From the NCBI GenBank assembly GCA_015680905.1, contig CM027382.1, positions 19,751,501-19,815,500 on the forward strand: DNA of 64,000 nt, read 5' to 3'. The stretch is from Coptis chinensis (lineage: Eukaryota; Streptophyta; Magnoliopsida; Ranunculales; Ranunculaceae). Shown here in pieces: positions 23,160-33,522 of the stretch (position 1 is its first letter; each line of letters begins with the position of its first letter). The translations under genes were made by a program, and so were the position numbers. The notes beneath the pieces were generated by a model. The model was not told the origin of the DNA, searched no databases, and saw only the letters and a list, made by a program, of their open reading frames with translations.

Positions 23160-24910
23160 CTCCATCAACCAACCACCCCAAACACATGGCACCTCTACAT
23201 AGATGGAGCTTGCAACAACAACGGTAGTGGACTAGGGGGCTGTGTTAACTTCACCAGAAGGAACCAAGCTACAAAAGTCAATCAAGATCGATTTTGCAAC
23301 ATCCAACAATGAGCGGAATATGAAGCGTTAATCACAGGCATCTGCATGGCACAACAATTACAAGTCTAAAAGCTCAAAGCTTACAGTGACTCGTAACTAA
23401 TTGTCAAACAGATCACCAAAGAGTATGTGACAAATGGAGCAAACTTAGCCAAGTACGCTCAGGTCGTCAATGATATCATAAACTCGTTTACAACATTCTC
23501 TTTGGAACACATTCCCCGAGAGGATAACAGACATGCAGACAGCCTGCCTTTCTTAGCCTCAAAAACCCAAGATGCATGTCCCAACACATTTAACATTGAC
23601 ATCCTAAAGAGGCTCGCCTACCAGCATGAAAGTGTCAACAGCCTCATGGACTTCTAGTCCTCATTCGAAGAAGAGATCACTCAATCTTGGATATTCCCAT
23701 TTATGAAGTTTATCTTACATGGCGAGCTCCCAGCAGAGGTAATGAATGCTCGTGCCTTACAATTTTGAGCCCCCAGATATACCGTGATCAACGGACGATT
23801 GTTCCGTAAATCCACAGGAGGACCACACCTAAGGTGCATAATTCCACCCGAAGGCCAACTTATCTTCGACGAAATTCACAAAGGCGAATATGGCAACCAT
23901 GCAGGAGCAAGATCTTTGGCTCATAAAGCAATTGCCTAAGGGTATTATTGGCCAGGCATGCACATCGAGACAAAAAAGTATGTTCTCAAATGCCACCAAT
24001 GTCAAACATTTGGTCACAGCCACTTAAGTCCAACACGGGAGTTGATCAACATAGCCAGCCCGTCACCTTTTCATATATGGGGGTTAGACATCATGGGACC
24101 ATTTATCCCATAAAAGATAACAGGGCTCAAATACGTCCTTGTAGCCATAGATTACTTTGCCAAATGGGTTAAGACAATACCACTTGTTCAAGTCAAGGAA
24201 GTCCACATCATCAACTTCATATGAACCAATATTATCACAAGATTTGGTCTACCCCACACCCTCATCATGGACAACGGAACCCAATTTGCTGGCACACAAG
24301 TCAAGGCATTCCTACAAAAGTGGCGCATAACTTCAAGCATTTTCTACACCTAGATATGCACAAAGCAATGGCCAAGCAGAGGCCATAAACAAATACATCA
24401 AAGAAAATCTCTAAAAGAAGTTGGAAAGCAAGAAAACCCAATGGCCAGAACAACTCGAGAACATCTTATGGGCATAAAGAACAACAGCCCGAGCCAGTAC
24501 CAACGAGTCTCCTTTCAAACTTTGCTTCGGAACAGAAATAGTCATACCATCAGAACTTACAATCACAACCACACGTTCTGACATCATCGAATAAGGAGAA
24601 ATGACAACATCTTAGCCAAAGAAGTCGACCTCCTAGAGGAGTGAAGGGAAACTGTTGCAATATCCCTATCTCGGTACCACCAAACCATCCAACAATCTTA
24701 CAACAAGAAGGTCATCCTAAGATCTTTCCAAGCTAGCGACCTAGTCCTTAAAAAGACCTTAGCACCAGCCAGGCTTGACCCAACGTGGTAAGGACCATAC
24801 ATAGTGCATAGAGTCGTTAGAAATGGAGCTTACTGGATCAAAACTCAACTCGGTGATGTGCTTCCCCAACCCTAGAATACATCTCTACTCAAGCGTTTTT
24901 ACCAATAATT
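23160..24910 (+). pseudogene. Second (archaeal-type) RNase H and integrase of element 1
   Basis: WHLYIDGACNNNGSGLGGCV and the region to EHIPREDNRHADSL (23500-23550) form a second RNase H domain, as in Tat-lineage elements. Integrase follows: zinc-binding region IHKGEYGNHAGARSLAHKA and YVLKCHQCQTFG, core motifs LDIMGPF (about 24080) and IMDNGTQFAGTQ (about 24255), and C-terminal RLDPTW...GPYIVHRVV. At least ten in-frame stops show that it is dead. Confidence 0.85.
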
Positions 24911-25034
24911 TTTTCCTTCAGATGTATCAATCAATATGAAAAAAAATTCATTAGCATTTTGCGTATAAGTGTTCTCCTTGCATTATATGAGTACCACACA
25001 TCTTGCACTCGCTGCCCGATCTGGAATATCAAAG

Positions 25035-25365
25035 TAGCCGATCTAACACTAACGTCCAGGGTTAAGCACGACTCAATTATAATTATCACGCAAATGTTAA
25101 TTATCAATCAAATCCAATCCACGGTCCCCCAAAAGGACCGCAAATCAACTTAACACTAACGCCAGGGTTAAGAACGATTAAACTATAATTGTCACGCAAA
25201 GGCTAATTATCACTCAAATACAATCCAAGGTACCCCCAAAAGGACCACAAGTCAACTTAAGGCCTTTGAAAGGGTTAAGTTTGACTCAACTATAATTACC
25301 ACTCAAAGGCTAATTATCAGTCAAAAATCAATAAGAAGTTCCCCCAAAAGGAACCACTCAATCAA
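25035..25365 (+). repeat. Three-copy tandem repeat in the 3' region of element 1
   Basis: Three copies of about 107 bp, each with AGGGTTAAG, CTATAATT, CAAAGGCTAATTATCA and CCCCCAAAAGGA motifs. They lie between integrase and the antisense gene. Variable tandem repeats here are typical of Tat-group elements. Confidence 0.8.
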
Positions 25366-25763
25366 TACATATACCTAAGGACACGAAGAAACCTAGGTGC
25401 CAACTACGCACATCTATTAGGTCGTACACAAACACTTATGACCTACAAGCATCAGACAATCTACCAAAGTACGGCAGGTCTTCGAGTCTAATACTATGCA
25501 TCACATGTAGTCAAATAACAAAACAAAAAGTAAGGGAATCAATCACATTCATACAAAATTCACAGACAATCTTATTTCAAAACAAGTAATTTAAATATTT
25601 TTATGTACTACAAATTCGGTTAGATATTAGAGGCTCCCAAGTTATCCTGGGAAAACTACCTCAACATGCCCATCAAAAATAGAAGTTATCAATATCAACA
25701 ACAAAAGGAAAATATAGTTCAAAAACTTCATCCATCATCAATCACATCATAAGAAGAAGAAAA

Positions 25764-28014
25764 TCAGTTGACACGAGGCAAATTCTCCACATTCAAGGGG
25801 TCCAGTTGGCAGCCCTCTTCACCAACAGAGCCACTAGCCATATCACCACTTGCATTAAGCACTTTAGTGGCAGGATCTTCAGTTGGTTGGACAACTGGAG
25901 CAGCACTCAGGTCGGTTGGTAGATCAGATCGTCTACTAGCATCTACAACAATACTTTCTATAGTTATTGTTGCAGCCCCACTTTCAACAGACCTCTTGAG
26001 GGTTTTGTACTTACATTCTAGTTCCATGTAATCATCTACCAGAATATAAACATCACCACTCTCTACCAGATCGACCAGATTGTTGTATTCATTCTAAGCT
26101 CGTTCAATAACAATCTGCGATTGTTTGCTCTCAGTAATCTAATGCGCTACCTCCACCCTTGAAACATCAAGAGATGGCTGCAATAAGGCCACCTTCCCAG
26201 CCAAATCCCTGACCTGAGCCCTCATCCCCACCACTTCAGCCCGTTCAACCTCTTGCACAGCCAACAACTTGTCATAAGCCTCCTTGACAACCTCCAGCTC
26301 CTTCTTGTAAAGGTCAGAGATAGTTGACATCTCTCTCAATTTCCTATACATTGCCAAAACCTGACAAGATAACAAAGTAAGTCAGGAATCAATATCATAA
26401 AGCACAAAGCAAATCGTAGGTCGGAGATAAATTTACAAAACACAGCGAGCAATCCATGTCTTTCAGGTTCACCTCCAAATCCTTCCTAGTCTCCAACTGA
26501 TGCCTATCTCCATCTAGGGCAATACTTTCCAGCAGTCCATTCACAACCAGTGAAGACTTGAAACTGCAGTCTCTATTCTTCACTAGCGTCAACCCACTCA
26601 CTGGGTCATAATAGGTGACTGTCCTATCCAGAACGTCAGACTCTCCAGCCTTATCACCTTAGAAAGCACTTCCAGACCCCTTACACTTTTGGGCAGTTGA
26701 CTCAGTCTCACTAGCCTTCTTCTTGCCCCTAGCATTAGCTACCCCAATGTTAGCCGCCAGCTCCTTCAGGTTCATCCTTTCAAAGGAACCTGACCGAATG
26801 AAGTACGACCTTCCACCATAACAGGTCGTTCCTTAGACTCAGTTTGGGTCCTCTTAGTCCTCTTCAGGCTCGCCGACCTTAGCTCGCCTCTTCAGCTGAG
26901 GCTTACGAAAGGGAGCGAGAACATCACCAACTCCCCCAACACTCCCATCTCCACGACCTCCCCTATCACTCTCACCCACCTCCACAAGTCGTCTAACCAC
27001 AGGACGGTTACTCGAGCCTCCTCCAACGTAACCATCCTAGCACTAGAAACATGCCCCTTTCTTTGATCCTCTCGATCCATCCCAGTATCCGCGAACTAGA
27101 GTCAGAGATGTCAAAGACTAACTTTCGAGCCCTTTTCTTTTGCTCAACCTTCTTACGGTTGATCTTCTCACCTCTGCGCTTCTTGAAGTAATCCGCAACC
27201 TCTCCCAAGACAGATTATTTCTCCTCCCAACTCAAACAAGCAAACTATTTTATTGCTTCGGTGTTCATACACCCACGAATAGCAACCTCTGCAAAAACAA
27301 AATAAAGTTGTTAGAACGTTCAAAGTATCAACTACCCTACATACACTACGACCTATAGCATAACGACCTACCATCCTATTTTATAGTATGATTCGCCAAC
27401 TCCCAGTGAGAAGGACTGTAATTATCCACAACTAGTAATGGCCTATGCCCCCAATCCTCCTTACTCACACCCATAATCACAGCAGATTTACCCTTCATCA
27501 TCTGCAAACTAAAATTCATAGCAGACGACCTCTTCACAGAAAAATTCTCAAGCATATCTGATAAACAGATGTTATAACCCTTCTCATTCAACAAATTCAA
27601 CACATGAAAAACCCTCCAACTATTTCCCACGAACTGACAAGGGACCTTTCTACAAAAGTTCAAAACCTCCACAGTAAGACGTGAGAACAACAACCTCATC
27701 CTGGCCTTCAATTGACCATAACAAACCACAACACCACCATCCCGAGGAACGTAATCCAAGCCAAACACATTCCTCTCTCCACTTAGGTCGTATATACTCA
27801 GATCGGAGTCCACCCAACCAAATTCCTCCCTTAAATCAACAGTACCATCTACCGATCCAGGTACCGCCTCCTCAGCCATCGTCTTCAATGAGGAAGACGA
27901 TGACGCCTCATCTCTACTACGCACCCTAACACCACCATCTCCATCACTCACAATTGTCTCCTTCCACTGATCCGAGGAAACTTCTCCACTCAAACTATCA
28001 CTAGTAATCAACAT
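25764..28014 (-). pseudogene. Antisense gene (aORF) of element 1, spliced and decayed
   Basis: On the strand opposite to gag-pol, coding pieces follow each other: 28014-27376 (212 residues, ending YSPSHWELANHTIK), 27295-27000 (basic VADYFKKRRGEKINRKKVEQ), 26601-26450 (DCSFKSSLVVNGLLESIALD, MDCSLCFV), 26375-26139 (coiled coil ISDLYKKELEVVKEAYDKLL) and 26027-25764. Plausible junctions are GGATG|GTAGGT at about 27370, and a donor after SLCF near 26435 joined to an acceptor before VLAMYRKL near 26363. It is related to the antisense gene of element 2 at the N-terminus and in the DCSFKS block. Function unknown; Retand and Grande elements are known to carry antisense ORFs at this place. In-frame stops are present. 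Confidence 0.65.
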
Positions 28015-28416
28015 GACAAAAGCAAAAAAGAAACAAAAAGATCAAACTTTGTGTATCAAAGAGAAACGCACCTGGAAGACAAAAGGTTGGAAAGTTGTTT
28101 GCTTTTCTTTTTTTGCTGTTTACTTTGTTTGGATAAAATAAGGAGATGAAAGACCTTCACACACAAAAACCCTTTAGCTGCACAAATCTCGAAAAAACCA
28201 AAACGTTTTGCATTCCCCAACAAAACACAATCATAACCAACTTACCTCGCCCACAAATCCGCCGAGACTTGGGCCCATGGATCAGATCCAACAGTTTCCA
28301 CACATTTCCAAAATTGTTCAAATAAACCAGTTGTCTAACACGTGTAAAGAGCTTTCTTTTATCTTTTCTTTTCACACCATAGCTATCCAAAAAAATAAAT
28401 AAAATAAATGGGGCTG

Positions 28417-28892
28417 TGTAAGTACCCTCCGTTCTCAAACATATCACTACAATACACGTGTCCACACACCAGGTCGTATCTTCACAGCTAGTACATCACC
28501 AGGTCGTACCACACCACCAGGACGTAACAACGACCTAGACTCAGGTCGTCCCAAATATCAAACACAGGCATATATGAAAGCAAATGATCTACCGCGATCC
28601 TGAAGCTCAGTCAACGCACCAATGAAGGAGACATTTACTTTGTAACAGCAGAAGTAATGATGAATCATCAAGATAGCACAAAATATGGATCTACATGCAC
28701 TTGATAATGGCCTGGACCAAATAAAGAAAGTCAACTCAAACATCTATAAGTAGAGAGAGATGAACTACATAAGACTTGATTCAAATTGACCCAAAAAACT
28801 TGATATGTAGGCAACTCTTATCCCAAGAAAGAGTGCAACCATTCCATACCAACCTCAACATCATGTCGTAGATACAAATCTACACCTCTACA
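28417..28892 (+). repeat. 3' LTR of element 1
   Basis: 476 bp, TGTAAGTACC to CTCTACA, the partner of 18933-19404. It is preceded by a purine-rich AAATGGGGC. Confidence 0.85.
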
Positions 28893-29760
28893 ACATTGCT
28901 TTGCATTACTTGCATTATATTATTAACATTTAGAAGCTCAAGCTGGACCAATGTTGGTTTTCGATCTTCTTTGAATTTCTATACATGGTTACAGTCCAAA
29001 TATCAGTAATGTTATCCAAGATATTATACATCAATGGAGTTGATCGAGTTTCTCACTTGAGATATTGTCATAGGCATTTGTTCTTTATTTTTTACCTTTC
29101 TTTCAAATAAAAGGTGTGGAGAAAACAATTTTGTAGTGATCTAACAGTGGATGGACTAAAACCAATGAATTAGAAGGAAGTTGAGTCTAACTAAATTAAA
29201 AGGGAGTTTAGTCTAATTGCTAATTAGGAAACTATGTTTTCTTAACTAGAGAAAAAGGCATATATCTTCACTAAAAGCACTAATCAATTTTAGAAATCGA
29301 TTGCAAGAGTTTCCCATACATTTTCCAAAATGAATACGAATTAAAAATCTTTTTTCCAATTAAGAATATGGAAATCCTTTAGAGGTGTAATATGTTACTC
29401 CTTAGAATCAAATACTAGTAAATAATTTTATTAAGAATCCTTATAAGATGTAGTATTATTAATTGGACGGAAGCAATCTTTGGTTACACAAAAGGAATAA
29501 ATTTTTGAATCTCTTTGAGTGAGGTAGGCGTAAGATGATTTGAGTGAGCCAGGTAGGCTTAAGTATTCTCTATTTCATGTATATCTGCACTGCTATCAAT
29601 ATCTTGAAGCTAGCCATTGAACCTATAATGATCAACACTAAATTGTATTAATTTAGTTATGAATTATATAATGTCTCCTTAGACATTTTTTAAGTTGTTG
29701 TATGTTTTGAGGAATGAATTTATAAATACCTAAGTTGGCATGACATTTTGTCGTGTGAAG
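28893..29760. other. Helitron C remainder, no gene
   Basis: Sequence flanking element 1 inside the Helitron. It contains a leader-like Helitron segment at about 29095-29155. Otherwise nothing recognisable. Confidence 0.45.
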
Positions 29761-30572
29761 TAGGGGTGGGAATTTGGCCCTAACGACCCTAACCCGGTCC
29801 TGATCGACCCGACCCTAAGCCCTATAAAGCCCTCACAACTAAAACCCTCACAGAGTTTAGGGCAGGGCTAGGGCTAAGGTTCTGAAACATAGGCCCGACC
29901 CTAATTCAGCCCTAACCAAGCCCTAGCTATAGTTTCACATTTTCACTATAAATACACGTACCATAATTGTCCAACTCTTTGTTAAATATTTTAAATTAAA
30001 ATAACATTGTCCTTTGTAATTTATCACTTACACCCAAAAGTACTTTCAATAACTTGTCTTATATAACAAAAACTTGTCAACCTATCTAGCAGCCATGAAA
30101 AACAATGAGCACTAGCCTAATAAAAAAATAAGACTTTATTCATTTGATCATCAAATCAAAGTCTAGAACTTATTATTCTCAATTTATTTTCCCACTTACT
30201 TCTTATAAATTATATTTTTATTCACATCCAAGCCAAGTCTAGAACTAAAGGTTTTCATCTACACCATTAAATCGAAATACAGAGCAGAAATTTGTAACAC
30301 AGAAACCAAAAAAACAACTTTTGTCTGAAAAATGGCATTTGTAAAACGAAGAAAATATATAGGCTTGGCCCTAAAACCCGACCCTAAAACTCGGCCCTAA
30401 AGCCTTTAAAAGGGCTTAGGGTAGGGTCAGGGCTTGAGATTTAGACTTGTGACCCGGCCTGACCCGACCCTATGCTGACTTTAGAATTTGGGCCTAATTC
30501 GGCCTTTAATATCTAAAGGGCTTTTAAATGTTTAAATGTTTAGCCCGAATTCAAACCCATTGCCCACCCCTA
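29761..30572. mobile_element. Non-autonomous hAT element with CCCTAA-rich ends
   Basis: Ends TAGGGGTGGG and CCCACCCCTA, flanked by a perfect 8-bp duplication GTGTGAAG (29753-29760 and 30573-30580): classic hAT structure, 812 bp. Subterminal regions on both sides are packed with GACCCTAA/CCCTAAGCC/AGGGC motifs in both orientations. These are likely repeated transposase-binding sites. No transposase gene is present. Confidence 0.9.
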
Positions 30573-30869
30573 GTGTGAAGTTGGGAAGTTATTTGTAATA
30601 AATATTATATATGTATATCAATATATGACAATATGACACAAACATGTTCTGTTTAGATGCCAAAAAATAGGCGAAACCAAATCGAGTAAAATGACAAATT
30701 TACTGATGAATTTAACCATTGACAATTGAGTGGCATCGCCTCGGATTAAATTCTAGTATATATATATATCCCTTACTTCTAGATTGTGTTCAATTCAAAT
30801 TCATATTCATCCACAAATCAAGTCGAATCCAACTTGGCAACTATAGCTATGAACAATCTGGATCCAGAT

Positions 30870-31555
30870 AAGGGTGGAATTCGAGCTAAATGAGCCAATC
30901 TTTACCATGTTCAAGCTCAGCTCGTTAATTACACGAGCTTTAAATTGAGCTCGAGCTCAGCTCATATTGTTAAACAAGCGAGCTCAAGCCGAGCTTAAAC
31001 CAAGGACCAAAATATCGGTGATATATCCGATATATATCATTTTTTTGGTACACCGGCATCAATATTTTCAATATATATCTACCGAATATTGAACTCTTTT
31101 TTTTTCTCGATATATATCGGAATTTCTGATATAAAACTTTATATCGCCGATATAATCGATATATATATATATACGATATATATCGTTTGATTTTTGCCAT
31201 TTTTTAATATAAATCCGATATTTTCGATATATTTCTGATATTATATTTTCGATATTTCGATATTTTAAATAGTTTGGACTGGTCACAAAAAAATATGGAT
31301 ATATCCGATATATATCAGTTTTTGGGTACATTGATATCGATATTTTGGTCCTTGGCTTAAACGAGCCGAGCCCGAGTGGCTTGGTTATTTTACACTACAA
31401 ATATGCTATTTGAGCTAAACGAGCCGCTCATTTGTTACATCAAGCTCATTTGTTACACGAGTTTTATTTTGAGCTCGACTTATATAATTAAACGAACTAA
31501 CTTGAGCCGAGCTAAATGAGTCAAGTCCGAGCCGCTCTGCTCGAATTCCACCCTT
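30870..31555. mobile_element. Foldback element rich in GAGCTCGA motifs
   Basis: AAGGGTGGAATTCGAGC at 30870 pairs with its complement ending at 31555. The arms repeat AGCTCGAGC, CGAGCCGAGC and TAAATGAGC. The flanks share AGAT. The termini resemble hAT ends, but a full 8-bp duplication is not visible. A second element (31001-31354) is inserted in its middle. Confidence 0.7.
31001..31354. mobile_element. hAT-type MITE rich in ATATCGATAT
   Basis: 354 bp, ends CAAGGACCAAAATATCG and the complement, flanked by a perfect 8-bp duplication GCTTAAAC (30993-31000 and 31355-31362). The interior is made of CGATATAT/ATATCGG motifs. The minus-strand open frames across it (30970-31331) are artefacts of this composition. 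Confidence 0.88.
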
Positions 31556-31890
31556 AGATCGACACTCGGAAGCCTACTCGAAATCGAATACTCGATGAGC
31601 CAACTCGTACAGCCCTAGTTGAGTTTGTTGAAAGTTAAAATTGCGTCACAGTTTCAGTAGTTTCAACTTACAAGTTTTGGAAACAAACCTGAATTAAATA
31701 TACCACGTGGCACTTAAAGTCATGAGGATCATCGAGTATCAGTTCGACACATAATTATATCCGTCTCTCTCTCTCTTTCTTTCTCTCAGAAGCACCACCT
31801 CCTTTTTCTCTCTCTCTCTCTCTATGCTGCTATCTTACGCTTCACTACTCCCAGCTCACGTTAGCCACCACCACCACACCACCATCTTTT
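31556..31890 (+). promoter_or_regulatory. Promoter and 5' leader of the F-box gene
   Basis: A G-box CCACGTGG at 31703-31710, a binding site for bZIP and bHLH factors, lies about 180 bp before the start codon. CT microsatellites at about 31763-31790 and 31805-31823 form a pyrimidine-rich leader typical of plant 5' UTRs. Motifs are seen; activity is inferred. Confidence 0.5.
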
Positions 31891-33522
31891 ATGGGCCAAT
31901 CCCCCTCAACATCAGCTCCACCCGGGCCCATAACACATCTTCGCCGTGAAACAAATCTCAACCGTTCAATAAAAAGCAGATCACCAGCGGCTCATATCAT
32001 TTCACCACCACCACTCCAAACATTTATAACAATAACAACAAATCTAGAAAATTTCGACTTCATCTCAGAACTACCAGACGAATGTTTATCAATAATATTC
32101 CAATCCTTAAATTCGGGTGACCGTAAAAAGTGTTCATTAGTATGTACCCGTTGGTTACGTGTCGAGGGGCAAAGTCGTCATAGATTATCCCTAGATGCAA
32201 GATCCGACCTCATTTCCTATATCCCATTACTGTTTACTCGTTTTGACTCCATCTCAAAACTAGCATTAAAATGCGACCGTAAATCAGTAAGTATTGGAGA
32301 TGAAGCTTTAATATTGATATCTTTGAAATGTCGGAATTTAACTAGGCTGAAATTGAGGACATGTCGGGATTTAAGTGATTTGGGTGTAGTTGCTTTTTCG
32401 GAAAATTGTAAAGGCTTGAGGAAATTATCAGTTGGGTCTTGTAATTTTGGTGCTAAAGGAATGAACGGTGTGATTAATAATTGTGGTATGCTTGAAGAAC
32501 TTTCGGTTAAGCGACTTCGTGGGATTACGGAAGGGGCTGCTAGTGATTTAATAGGTCCCGGTGTGGCCGCGGGGTCTTTGAAGACTATTTGTTTGAAGGA
32601 ACTTTATAATGGGCAATGTTTTGGTCCACTTATTGTTGGGGCAAAAAATTTGAAGACTTTGAAGTTGTTTAGGTGTTCTGGGGATTGGGATAGGCTGTTG
32701 GAAATGTTTGCTGAGAATGTACGTTGTTTGGTGGAAGTTCATCTAGAAAGGCTTCAAGTTAGTGATAGAGGTCTTGGGGCCGTGTCGAATTGTGTGGGTT
32801 TAGAGATTTTGCACCTTGTTAAGACTCCGGAGTGTACCAATGTTGGGCTTGTAGCTATTGCGGATAGGTGTAAGCATTTGAGGAAGCTTCATATTGATGG
32901 GTGGAAGACGAATAGGATTGGGGACGAAGGATTGATTGCTATTGCTAGAAGATGTCCTAATCTTCAGGAGTTGGTATTGATTGGTGTCAATCCTACTTCA
33001 TTGAGTTTGGGGCTTTTAGCTGCTAATTGCCAGAATTTGGAACGTTTGGCGCTTTGTGGGAGTGAGACAATTGGGGACGCTGAAATATCGTGTATTGCAG
33101 CTAAATGCAGGGCTTTACGGAAGCTTTGTATCAAAGGGTGTCCTGTTTCGGATCATGGGATGGAAGCACTTGCTGGGGGTTGTCCTAGTTTGGTAAAGGT
33201 GAAGGTTAAGAAGTGCAGGGGTGTAACTAGTGAAGGTGCAAATTGGTTGAGGGAGAGTCGAGGGTCACTGGCTGTTAATTTGGATACAGGTGCAAGTGAT
33301 ATTCCAGAAGATATTGCAGGCGAAGGTGGGTTGGAGGAAAATGTTGTGGAGATTCCTCCTGCTGCCAGCCAGAGTACAGCTGCTGATATGGTTTCAAGCA
33401 GTAATGGTCGATCTCCATTGTACAAGGTGAAACTAGGCTTCTTTGCAGGGAGGAATTTTGTGGCGTCTACGTTCAGGAAGTGGTCAAGCAGTAACAATGG
33501 TACCAATAGTATTAAATATTGA
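31891..33522 (+). CDS. VFB1: F-box/LRR protein of the VIER F-BOX (VFB1-4/SKIP2) family
   Basis: Intronless, 543 residues. The F-box is at about residues 58-98 (ISELPDECLSIIFQSLNSGD, then CSLVCTRWLRVEGQ), the SKP1-binding part. AMN1-type cysteine-containing leucine-rich repeats fill about residues 110-460 (for example CRNLTRLKLRTCRDLSDLGV, CKHLRKLHIDGWKTNRIGDE, CPNLQELVLIGVNPTSLSLG). A low-complexity serine-rich tail follows. Conserved family blocks include CLKELYNGQCFGP and LVKTPECTN. It should serve as the substrate-binding subunit of an SCF ubiquitin ligase. Arabidopsis VFB proteins affect lateral root formation and auxin-related gene expression. The N-terminus MGQSPS fits an N-myristoylation signal and is shared with Arabidopsis VFB1 as I recall it. 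Which of the four paralogues it corresponds to is not certain. Confidence 0.93.
   Translation: MGQSPSTSAPPGPITHLRRETNLNRSIKSRSPAAHIISPPPLQTFITITTNLENFDFISELPDECLSIIFQSLNSGDRKKCSLVCTRWLRVEGQSRHRLSLDARSDLISYIPLLFTRFDSISKLALKCDRKSVSIGDEALILISLKCRNLTRLKLRTCRDLSDLGVVAFSENCKGLRKLSVGSCNFGAKGMNGVINNCGMLEELSVKRLRGITEGAASDLIGPGVAAGSLKTICLKELYNGQCFGPLIVGAKNLKTLKLFRCSGDWDRLLEMFAENVRCLVEVHLERLQVSDRGLGAVSNCVGLEILHLVKTPECTNVGLVAIADRCKHLRKLHIDGWKTNRIGDEGLIAIARRCPNLQELVLIGVNPTSLSLGLLAANCQNLERLALCGSETIGDAEISCIAAKCRALRKLCIKGCPVSDHGMEALAGGCPSLVKVKVKKCRGVTSEGANWLRESRGSLAVNLDTGASDIPEDIAGEGGLEENVVEIPPAASQSTAADMVSSSNGRSPLYKVKLGFFAGRNFVASTFRKWSSSNNGTNSIKY

Larger units (their letters stand above)
18933..28892 (+). 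mobile_element. Tat-lineage Ty3/gypsy LTR retrotransposon, degenerate (element 1)
   Basis: Two related LTRs (18933-19404 and 28417-28892) begin TGCAAGTACC/TGTAAGTACC and end CACA/TACA. Near-identical 5-bp flanks are GCATT (18928-18932) and ACATT (28893-28897). A primer-binding-type sequence TTGGCGCCGTCTGCCGG follows the 5' LTR, and TGGGGC purine-rich DNA precedes the 3' LTR. Order inside: gag, foreign insertion, RT-linked RNase H, LTR-like insertion, second RNase H, integrase, tandem repeats, antisense gene. A second RNase H domain and extra antisense coding DNA before the 3' LTR are features of the Tat group (Retand/Grande/Ogre relatives). Many stops show it is inactive. Confidence 0.85.
18170..30756 (+). 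mobile_element. Helitron C, enlarged by nested insertions
   Basis: Starts directly after the CTAG of Helitron B with TATATAATAAAACAGTTTGG, the same leader as Helitron A. A Helitron 3' end is present at 30729-30756 (GTGGCATCGCCTC weak hairpin, then ATTAAATTCTAG). In between lie a 10-kb Ty3/gypsy element (18933-28892) and a hAT element (29761-30572), leaving only about 1.8 kb of Helitron sequence. A leader-like segment near 29095-29155 (GGAGAAAAC...GATCTAACAGTGG) may mark another Helitron start, so 18170 and 30756 may belong to different copies. Confidence 0.55.

Noticed and set aside
25768..26031. Plus-strand 87-codon frame opposite the antisense gene
   Set aside because: It mirrors the minus-strand coding piece that has related sequence in element 2; the plus frame has none.
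29761..30572. Interstitial telomere block
   Set aside because: CCCTAA words are scattered in both orientations rather than in tandem, and the segment has clear hAT ends with an 8-bp duplication.
30970..31331. Minus-strand tyrosine/isoleucine-rich proteins
   Set aside because: Produced by ATATCGATAT repeats inside a MITE.
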